Source: Parapontixanthobacter sp963736595 (GTDB taxonomy: Bacteria; Pseudomonadota; Alphaproteobacteria; Sphingomonadales; Sphingomonadaceae). Taken from it: a stretch of 64,000 bases of DNA. Position numbers and translations under genes: made by a program. Each line of letters begins with the position of its first letter. The stretch's first letter is position 1. Positions 54,501-64,000 of this stretch are shown here, piece after piece. The notes below the pieces were generated by a model. It saw only the letters and a list, made by a program, of their open reading frames with translations. It ran no database searches and was not told where the DNA came from. Where the stretch lies: the NCBI GenBank assembly GCA_963736595.1, contig CAVTPG010000010.1, positions 1 to 64,000 of the forward strand, in the 5' to 3' direction.

Positions 54501-55924
54501 AGGCTCAGCGGAACGTGAACGGCCATTTGGTCGCCATCGAAATCGGCGTTGAAGGCTGAGCAGACGAGCGGGTGAAGCTGGATTGCCTTACCTTCGATCA
54601 GGACCGGCTCGAACGCCTGAATGCCCAAACGGTGAAGCGTCGGCGCACGGTTCAGCAGCACGGGATGCTCGCGAATGACTTCCTCAAGGATGTCCCAGAC
54701 TTCCTTGCGCTCTTTCTCGACCCATTTCTTGGCTTGCTTCAAGGTCATCGACAGACCCTTTGCATCGAGGCGTGCATAGATGAACGGCTTGAACAATTCC
54801 AAAGCCATCTTCTTGGGCAGACCGCATTGGTGCAGCTTTAATTCCGGGCCGGTTACGATAACCGAACGACCGGAATAATCGACGCGCTTGCCGAGCAGGT
54901 TCTGACGGAAACGACCCTGCTTACCCTTGAGCATATCGCTCAGAGATTTCAGCGGACGCTTGCTGGCACCGGTAATGACGCGGCCACGACGACCATTGTC
55001 GAACAGCGCATCGACCGATTCCTGAAGCATACGCTTTTCGTTACGCACGATGATGTCGGGCGCACGCAATTCGATCAGACGCTTCAAACGGTTGTTCCGG
55101 TTGATGACCCGGCGATAGAGATCGTTCAAATCGGAGGTTGCGAAACGGCCACCATCCAGCGGCACCAGCGGACGCAATTCGGGCGGGATGACTGGTACGA
55201 CTTCGAGGATCATCCATTCGGGACGATTGCCGGAATCAATGAAGCTCTCGACAACTTTCAAGCGCTTGATGATTTTCTTGGGTTTCAGGGTGGATTTGGT
55301 CGTTGCCAATTCCTCCATCAGATCGTCGCGTTCCTGCTCAAGGTCGAGATCCATCAGCATGGTCTTGACCGCAGACGCACCGATATCGGCGCTGAATGCA
55401 TCTTCGCCGTATTCGTCCTGCGCTTCGAGGAGTTCGTCCTCGGTCATCAGCTGGTTTTTCTCCAGCACAGTAAGGCCCGGCTCGGTTACGATATAGGATT
55501 CGAAATACAGCACACGCTCAAGCTGCTTCAGCTGCATATCCAGCAACAAGCCGATGCGCGAAGGCAGCGATTTCAGGAACCAGATGTGGGCGACCGGCGC
55601 AGCCAGTTCGATATGGCCCATCCGCTCACGGCGGACTTTGGTCACAGTCACTTCGACGCCGCACTTCTCGCAGACGACGCCTTTGTATTTCATGCGCTTG
55701 TATTTGCCGCACAGGCATTCGTAGTCTTTTACCGGACCGAAAATGCGCGCGCAGAACAAGCCATCACGTTCGGGCTTGAATGTCCGATAGTTGATGGTTT
55801 CCGGCTTTTTGATCTCGCCGAAGGACCACGAACGGATGCGCTCTGGCGAGGCGATGCCGATCTGGATCTGGTCGAAAGTTTCCGGCTTGGCCAGTTGGTT
55901 CGTGAATTTGGTCAGTTCGTTCAT
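51566..55924 (-). CDS. rpoC: DNA-directed RNA polymerase subunit beta'
   Basis: A complete 1452-residue beta' subunit. The zinc site near the N-terminus is [20 protein letters not shown], the catalytic Mg site is [12 protein letters not shown], and the secondary zinc site includes [16 protein letters not shown]. The bridge-helix/trigger-loop regions are present ([20 protein letters not shown]). The last 65 residues form an extra Ala/Glu-rich tail ([20 protein letters not shown]) typical of sphingomonads. It follows rpoB on the same strand after a 118-base gap that holds a palindromic element. A terminator follows. Essential core enzyme of transcription. Confidence 0.98.
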   Translation of the reverse strand: [1452 protein letters not shown]

Positions 55925-55939
55925 GTCTTGGTCCTCAAT

Positions 55940-56034
55940 CCCCCTCCGGCTCGGGAGGGGTTAGGGGTGGGTCTGTTCCGGGTGGGCTGCGCTCGTTCGC
56001 GCCCACCCCCGGCCCCTCCCGCGAACGGGAGGGC
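55940..56034. repeat. Palindromic (REP-like) intergenic element between rpoB and rpoC
   Basis: About 95 bases of G/C-rich sequence fold into arms that mirror each other. The left arm (55940-55971: CCCCCTCCGGCTCGGGAGGG then GTTAGGGGTGGG) and right arm (56002-56034: CCCACCCCCGGCCCCTCCCG then CGAACGGGAGGG) are largely reverse complements. Each arm also has its own short hairpin, and the centre (about 55983-56005) has another, GTGGGC...GCCCAC. This is the form of dispersed sphingomonad repeats; only one copy is in the window. It sits inside the rpoBC transcript. Confidence 0.75.
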
Positions 56035-56042
56035 GAAAGCGT

Positions 56043-60230
<4,188 letters not shown>

Positions 60231-60475
60231 GGAGAGGTGTGCCTCGTTTGCTTGAGCCGCATCGATAATGGTCGTGCCATATTTCAGCGGCGGAAAAATC
60301 ATCTGCCAGACGCAGGAGAATCCATGTCACGACGCACGAAAAGCTGCATTCCGAACTTGCCGATGGGCAAGCTGGTGCAGCAACATTGCATCGCGATCAT
60401 GAAATATCGCCATTTCCATCCGTTGATCGACCCCCGCGCTTGAGTCGGTCCTGCTCGAAATGGGCGAGTGCTGTT

Positions 60476-60504
60476 TATGTAGGAAAGCCAAGCGCTGCTG
60501 TCAA
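60476..60504 (-). promoter_or_regulatory. Sigma-70-type promoter for rpoBC
   Basis: On the minus strand TTGACA (60499-60504) and TACATA (60476-60481) are 17 bases apart, a near-ideal housekeeping promoter about 245 bases before the rpoB start. It supports independent transcription of rpoBC. The rest of the gene-free stretch 60231-60596 holds no convincing gene; open frames there (for example 60324-60443) lack a Shine-Dalgarno and any recognisable pattern. Confidence 0.65.
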
Positions 60505-60596
60505 TTATAGTATCACGGCAAACCCGGTCGGATGGCGAAACCGCATCGCAGACGATACAGATCAAGCATAGCCCGTATCGTAAAACAATCACGAGC

Positions 60597-60657
60597 ATAT
60601 CGTTTTTCGATATTATTGATTGACAATAAATGCGAATCGGCTTATTGCTTATCGATA
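60597..60657 (+). promoter_or_regulatory. Promoter with clustered inverted repeats for the small-peptide/DUF2975/HTH module
   Basis: TTGACA (60620-60625) and TATTGC (60643-60648) are 17 bases apart. Three symmetric elements surround them: ATATCG-N5-CGATAT (60597-60613), TTATTG-N5-CAATAA (60613-60629, covering the -35 box) and TATCGATA (60650-60657, just after the -10 box). A further ATCGAT lies in the ribosome-binding region at 60673. The arrangement fits autoregulation by the HTH protein encoded downstream; that is inference. Confidence 0.55.
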
Positions 60658-60680
60658 TTGAACATCAAGGAGATCGATAA

Positions 60681-60809
60681 ATGACTCGTTTTACAAATCA
60701 CTTCACCGCCATCGTTGCCGCCATCGCTCTGAGCTTCGTCAGCTTGCACACCGTCGTTACGGTTCCCGTGGCGCAGACCATTGCCATCAGCGCGCCAATT
60801 TTCGCCTAA
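60681..60809 (+). CDS. 42-residue hydrophobic small protein
   Basis: A short gene with a strong ribosome-binding site (AAGGAG, eight bases before ATG). The peptide starts TRFTNHFTAIVAAIALSFVS and continues LHTVVTVPVAQTIAISAPIF. It has one basic residue at the start, a single hydrophobic stretch and a small-residue-rich end, like a signal peptide or one membrane helix. Similar short peptides occur widely in Erythrobacteraceae as far as I know, without known function. It precedes the DUF2975 gene by 24 bases and shares its promoter. Confidence 0.7.
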   Translation: MTRFTNHFTAIVAAIALSFVSLHTVVTVPVAQTIAISAPIFA

Positions 60810-60833
60810 ACTATTGTAAGAAAGGATTTTACA

Positions 60834-61370
60834 ATGTCACGTATCCTAAAAGATCCGCTGCTGGATATAGCCAAGGTTATCCTGATTATTTCCATGGGTG
60901 TGTTTGGCATTTTTTCGATTGGTGCGCTCATGGCTATACCATTTATGGTGCTTAACAAGGCGGCCTTATATGCAGAGCTGGTCGAGAAAACTCCCAATGG
61001 CCCAGCCTCCGACACGATCTATCTGCTAATGGCTTTAGCGGCCATGATCGCGGTGATGGCTGCGCTGCTGTTCTTGTTCTTCCGGCATATTAAACGGATC
61101 GTCGATAGCGTCGCGCATGGCGATCCCTTTATCAGTGAAAACGCGACCCGGCTGACCGCAATGGCTTGGCTGATGCTAGCCGTGCAGTTCGTTCTACTCC
61201 CGTTTATTGGCCTGGCCTTGTACGTTACCAAGCGTTTGGGCGAGGACGCGGGAACCGTCGATGCAGCCATCGACCCTAATGCTGTCATCATGGTTATCGT
61301 ACTCTTCATTCTCGCCCGTGTTTTCCGTCATGGAACGCAAATGCGCGACGACCTTGAAGGGACTGTCTGA
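60834..61370 (+). CDS. DUF2975 family membrane protein
   Basis: A 178-residue protein with four predicted membrane helices: AKVILIISMGVFGIFSIGAL, IYLLMALAAMIAVMAALLFL, WLMLAVQFVLLPFIGLAL and AVIMVIVLFILARVF. The segment RHIKRIVDSVAHGDPFISEN between helices 2 and 3, and the C-terminal ARVFRHGTQMRDDLEGTV, are typical of DUF2975. The family is usually found next to a small HTH gene, as here: the TGA overlaps the ATG of the next frame by one base. Expected in the inner membrane; probable regulator of the HTH partner, but this has not been shown. Confidence 0.9.
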   Translation: MSRILKDPLLDIAKVILIISMGVFGIFSIGALMAIPFMVLNKAALYAELVEKTPNGPASDTIYLLMALAAMIAVMAALLFLFFRHIKRIVDSVAHGDPFISENATRLTAMAWLMLAVQFVLLPFIGLALYVTKRLGEDAGTVDAAIDPNAVIMVIVLFILARVFRHGTQMRDDLEGTV

Positions 61371-61408
61371 TGCCCAAGGATGACACACCCGAAACAGGAG
61401 GAAATATC

Positions 61409-61612
61409 GTGGTCAAACTGGACGATCTGCTGCACGAGCGGCGTATGACGCTGACAGAACTGGCGGAACGGGTGGGCCTGACGCTTGCCAATCTGTCGAT
61501 CCTGAAAACCGGCAAAGCCAAGGCGATCCGCTTTACTACGCTGGAAGCCATCTGCCGCGAACTCGATTGCCAGCCAGGCGACCTGCTTGCGCATCGGCCA
61601 AAACCCGAATAA
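61409..61612 (+). CDS. XRE-family helix-turn-helix regulator (DUF2975 partner, YozG-like)
   Basis: A 67-residue single-domain Cro/C1-type protein. The helix-turn-helix is LTELAERVGLTLANLSILKT, followed by AIRFTTLEAICRELDCQPGD. AGGAGG at 61396-61401 fits the GTG at 61409; an ATG at 61370 in the same frame overlaps the DUF2975 stop and would add 13 residues. Such short HTH proteins (YozG/HipB-like) accompany DUF2975 proteins and are likely DNA-binding partners. The repeats upstream of the module are the best candidate binding sites. Confidence 0.85.
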   Translation: MVKLDDLLHERRMTLTELAERVGLTLANLSILKTGKAKAIRFTTLEAICRELDCQPGDLLAHRPKPE

Positions 61613-61721
61613 TTGGAAACCACGCAAATAGTTGGAAACCAATTGCCCGGCAGACGTTTATAATGGTCGTGGCGGGCAATTGTGTTCTGTCCGAATAACG
61701 AAATACCAAGGAAATTATCAC

Positions 61722-61963
61722 ATGAAACGTTTCGCATTTGCCGCCCTGCCGCTCGCCATGATGGCTGTTGCCTGCGACGGCCCAGCTGAAGACCTTGGCG
61801 AAGAAAAAGACGATGTGATGGAAGCCCAGGCTGAAGTCATGGACGAACAATCCGACGTGCTTGAAGCGCAAGCCGGATGGCTGAAGATGCCGGCAATCCC
61901 GGTCAAGCTGCCGAACTGGAAGCCGAAGCCGAAGTGCTGGAAGATACCGCCGACACAATGTAA
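61722..61963 (+). pseudogene. Small heptad-repeat lipoprotein, split by a one-base frameshift
   Basis: The first frame starts KRFAFAALPLAMMAVACDGP, a lipoprotein-like signal with Cys18, and reads EEKDDVMEAQAEVMDEQSDV then LEAQA. The second frame continues MAEDAGNPGQAAELEAEAEV and LEDTADTM to the stop at 61961-61963. Total length is two over a multiple of three, matching one missing base near 61872-61877 (GCCGGATGG for GCCGAGATGG). The repaired 80-residue protein has about six 7-residue units with V/M/L and A at regular spacing, like Lpp-type coiled coils. Intact function is thus uncertain. Shine-Dalgarno AAGGAAA precedes the ATG. Confidence 0.6.
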
Positions 61964-62029
61964 TTATCTGATAATCGCTTGCGAGCAATCGCAGCATTAC
62001 AAATCGCAGATTTGGCAGGCCGGATGGGG

Positions 62030-62057
62030 TTGACCCGTTCGGCCTTTCTGCTATTTG
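62030..62057 (+). promoter_or_regulatory. Sigma-70-type promoter for rplJL
   Basis: TTGACC (62030-62035) is 16 bases from TATTTG (62052-62057). It lies about 280 bases before rplJ, giving a long leader of the kind expected for autogenous L10 control. Confidence 0.55.
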
Positions 62058-62063
62058 CGGCCC

Positions 62064-62338
62064 CGATTGTTATGGCATTCTGCCGCAGCAATCATCCGTC
62101 CGAGACAGTTGGTGAAAGCAATCTGTGCTTTCTTAATGTCCAGCCTAGGCGGGGATACGAGATTTTCAGCGAACCGGCCGGCGTGTCGTTTCGTTACCCG
62201 CGCTTCCCAGATAATTGGCGGCGCCCCTCCTTTCCCTTGTCAACACGGACCAAGTCCCGCGCAGCCATCAGGCGGCATGGGTCAATGTGAGCCGGTCGTG
62301 TGGGGTTACCTATGCGGCCACAATGTAAGGAGTAAGGC
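62064..62338 (+). other. rplJ leader, possible L10(L12) binding element
   Basis: A gene-free stretch of about 275 bases between the predicted promoter and the rplJ ATG. In bacteria this position normally holds the L10 leader, a folded RNA bound by L10(L7/L12)4 to repress rplJL. I see several G/C-rich pairing segments (for example near 62176-62190 and 62250-62285) but cannot confirm the kink-turn from eye. Ends in AAGGAG six bases before ATG. Confidence 0.4.
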
Positions 62339-62854
62339 ATGGATCGTTCGCAAAAAGCCGATGCGATTGCTGCCCTGAACGCAACATTCGGAGAGAGCGG
62401 CGTGGTGGTTGTCACCCGTAATCTCGGCCTGACAGTGGATCAATCCACGCAGTTACGCACGAATATGCGCGAAGCGGGAGCATCGTTTAAGGTTTCGAAA
62501 AACCGTCTTGCCGTGCTTGCCCTGAAAGACACAGGTTACGAAGGCCTCAGCGAAATGCTGACCGGCCCGACTGCTCTGGCGACATCGGCCGATCCGGTCT
62601 CTGCTGCCAAGGTTGCTGTGGATTTTGCAAAGTCGAACGACAAACTTGAAATTGTCGGCGGCTCGATGGGTGGGCAGATGCTCGATGAAGCTGGAGTAAG
62701 GGCGCTTGCGTCTCTGCCAAGCCTCGACGAGCTTCGCGGCACATTGGTTGGCCTCGTTAACGCACCGGCGACGAAAATCGCACGGGTCGTGGGCGAACCA
62801 GCCAGCAAACTTGCTCGCGTCTTCGGTGCCTATGGCGCCAAGGAAGCGGCGTAA
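62339..62854 (+). CDS. rplJ: 50S ribosomal protein L10
   Basis: A 171-residue L10, the base of the ribosomal stalk. It starts DRSQKADAIAALNATFGESG, followed by VVVTRNLGLTVDQSTQLRTN, MREAGASFKVSKNRLAVLAL and GTLVGLVNAPATKIARVVGE, all typical. A strong AAGGAG precedes the ATG. rplL follows 86 bases after the stop. rplK and rplA, usually upstream, are not in this window. Confidence 0.97.
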   Translation: MDRSQKADAIAALNATFGESGVVVVTRNLGLTVDQSTQLRTNMREAGASFKVSKNRLAVLALKDTGYEGLSEMLTGPTALATSADPVSAAKVAVDFAKSNDKLEIVGGSMGGQMLDEAGVRALASLPSLDELRGTLVGLVNAPATKIARVVGEPASKLARVFGAYGAKEAA

Positions 62855-62940
62855 GTCTTTTCGAAATTTACGAATTCAACCGGGTCATTTCGGGACTGTT
62901 CCCTGCACCCGGCCACGTCAATTTATTGGAGTAATACATC

Positions 62941-63312
62941 ATGGCCGATATCGCCAAACTTGTTGAAGAACTGAGCAAGCTGACCGTTCTGGAAGCTGCC
63001 GAACTTGCTAAAGCCCTGGAAGAAGAGTGGGGCGTTTCTGCCGCTGCTGCCGTGGCTGTTGCCGGACCTGCCGCTGGTGGCGGCGAAGCTGTTGAAGAAA
63101 AAGACGAATTCGACGTCATTCTGACCGGCGACGGTGGCAAGAAAATTCAGGTTATCAAAGAAGTCCGTGGCATCACGGGCCTCGGCCTCGGCGAAGCCAA
63201 GGCGCTGGTCGAAGCAGCTCCAAAGGCTGTCAAAGAAGGCGTCAACAAGGCGGAAGCCGAAGAAATCAAAGGCAAGATCGAAGCAGCCGGCGGTACCGTC
63301 GAGCTCAAGTAA
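62941..63312 (+). CDS. rplL: 50S ribosomal protein L7/L12
   Basis: A 123-residue L7/L12. The N-terminal dimerisation domain is ADIAKLVEELSKLTVLEAAE, an Ala/Gly-rich hinge follows (AAAAVAVAGPAAGGGEAVEE), and the C-terminal factor-binding domain is KKIQVIKEVRGITGLGLGEA then KALVEAAPKAVKEGVNKAEA. GGAG lies 11 bases before ATG. Four copies bind L10 in the stalk that recruits translation factors. A terminator follows 61 bases after the stop, so rpoB is not downstream in this operon. Confidence 0.98.
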   Translation: MADIAKLVEELSKLTVLEAAELAKALEEEWGVSAAAAVAVAGPAAGGGEAVEEKDEFDVILTGDGGKKIQVIKEVRGITGLGLGEAKALVEAAPKAVKEGVNKAEAEEIKGKIEAAGGTVELK

Positions 63313-63373
63313 TCTTGACTGGCATTTTTGTGCCAAAAGTTTTGTGAGTGTCTTGAAGCGCTCGCAATTGGGA

Positions 63374-63402
63374 GGGCGGTGCCGCAAGGTGCCGCCCTTT
63401 TC
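63374..63402 (+). terminator. Rho-independent terminator after rplL
   Basis: A 10-base-pair stem GGGCGGTGCC/GGTGCCGCCC (63374-63397) with a GCAA loop is followed by TTTTCG. It closes the rplJL unit. Confidence 0.85.
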
Positions 63403-63558
63403 GTATTCGCCCCCGTATTCGTCGCCGGTTTCGCATAAGACGCGGCGCGTTCAGCATCATGCGCAGCGCAACGCATAAAATACTCGACGAACGCCCCTTG
63501 GCATTTTGGCCAATTTGCGGCAGCAAGTCCCGATCATAATCCGGGGAACTCGCAAACT

Positions 63559-64000
63559 ATGTCGGCCAAGATCAAATTTATCGCTTCTGTCGGGATCGCG
63601 GCACTGCTCGCAGGCACTCCGGCGCTCGCCGACACGGCCCCGATCATTCAGCCTGGCGCCCCGGGAGCCGATGCCCGCACACTGACCGCTGAAGAAGCAA
63701 CGCAGCTTGCCGGAAAAGCACATTCCCCCGCCGACACTACCTTTATGCAGGGCATGATCGTCCACCATAAACAGGCCGTGGACATGGCCGCTTTGGTAAA
63801 AGAGCGCACAAATAACGAGGACATTCTGGCGCTAGCCGGACGGATCGATGCCAGCCAGCAGGATGAGATGTCATTTATGACCGACTGGCTGGACGAGCGC
63901 GGTGAAGAAGTAGCGATGCCCGGGATGGGCCATGCACATCATCACATGAAAGGCATGGCGACGCCCGAACAGATGGCAGAGCTTGGCACGACACGCGGCA
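63559..64000 (+). CDS. DUF305 secreted protein, C-terminus outside window
   Basis: At least 147 residues; the gene runs off the end. A signal peptide (KIKFIASVGIAALLAGTPAL, cleavage near ALAD) is followed by the DUF305 core: TTFMQGMIVHHKQAVDMAAL, then a Met- and His-rich stretch (MPGMGHAHHHMKGMATPEQM). His/Met clusters of this kind bind copper or other metals in some members; the family is predicted to be ferritin-like helical bundles. Expected in the periplasm. The start is the first Met with a signal-like N-terminus; no strong Shine-Dalgarno. Confidence 0.85.
   Translation, partial: MSAKIKFIASVGIAALLAGTPALADTAPIIQPGAPGADARTLTAEEATQLAGKAHSPADTTFMQGMIVHHKQAVDMAALVKERTNNEDILALAGRIDASQQDEMSFMTDWLDERGEEVAMPGMGHAHHHMKGMATPEQMAELGTTRG

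Noticed and set aside
60299..60598. 99-codon minus-strand open frame upstream of rpoB
   Set aside because: Covers the rpoB promoter and leader; Cys/Trp-rich product without pattern or ribosome-binding site.
60681..61612. Reading the small peptide/HTH unit as a type I or II toxin-antitoxin system
   Set aside because: The HTH protein sits with DUF2975, a known non-toxin pairing, and the peptide looks like a signal or single-helix peptide with no toxin family trait.

Overview
The window looks like a chromosomal segment of an alphaproteobacterium of the order Sphingomonadales, most likely Erythrobacteraceae. This is inferred from gene content and protein style, not from a search: a PEPxxWA-type C-terminal sorting signal, a GapR-like DUF2312 protein, DUF1674, DUF1244, a second-type glutamyl-tRNA synthetase, HflKC-DegP, and a bacteriochlorophyll 8-vinyl reductase (BciA) that suggests an aerobic anoxygenic phototroph or a relative of one. 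Gene density is high, there are many 4-base ATGA start/stop overlaps, and I see no insertion sequence, prophage, CRISPR array or integrase.

Layout. 1-2.3 kb: a lysR-dgcN-dgcA unit for D-glutamate catabolism, with dgcA cut by the window edge. 2.5-7.4 kb: a DksA-type zinc protein, a BLUF blue-light sensor, bciA, rsmB (frameshifted), a DUF1674 protein and a cytochrome P450. 7.4-12 kb (minus): mrp, an isoquinoline-oxidoreductase-like molybdenum hydroxylase and hemH in one overlapping unit. 12-18 kb: hflK-hflC, degP and a class A penicillin-binding protein (envelope quality control and wall synthesis). 18-21 kb: msrB, a GST, two small secreted proteins and a VOC protein. 21-25 kb: metX-metW facing hisC-tyrC. 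24.9-28 kb (minus): ftsE-ftsX-ydcF-plsC. 28-34 kb: a zinc-ribbon membrane protein, tRNA-Leu(GAG), an aldehyde dehydrogenase, SPFH/NfeD membrane proteins, a DUF421 protein and a nitronate monooxygenase-like enzyme. 34-36 kb: three secreted unknowns, two of them tandem paralogues. 36-50 kb: housekeeping genes (lysC-purT, ubiG, a phosphodiesterase, yebC-ruvC, pyk, a SPL-type radical SAM protein, gltX) and a GGDEF/EAL protein. 50-64 kb: a PEP-CTERM protein, rpoC-rpoB on the minus strand, a small peptide/DUF2975/HTH module, a small heptad-repeat lipoprotein, then rplJ-rplL on the plus strand and a partial DUF305 protein.

Two things stand out. First, the usual rplJL-rpoBC order is broken: rpoBC and rplJL are divergent, each has a recognisable promoter, and a small regulatory-looking module sits between them with clustered inverted repeats at its own promoter. 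Second, five genes (rsmB, nfeD, ubiG, a CPBP protease, the small lipoprotein) each carry one single-base indel that splits an otherwise intact protein. Because ubiG and others are normally kept intact, sequence error is at least as likely as real gene decay.
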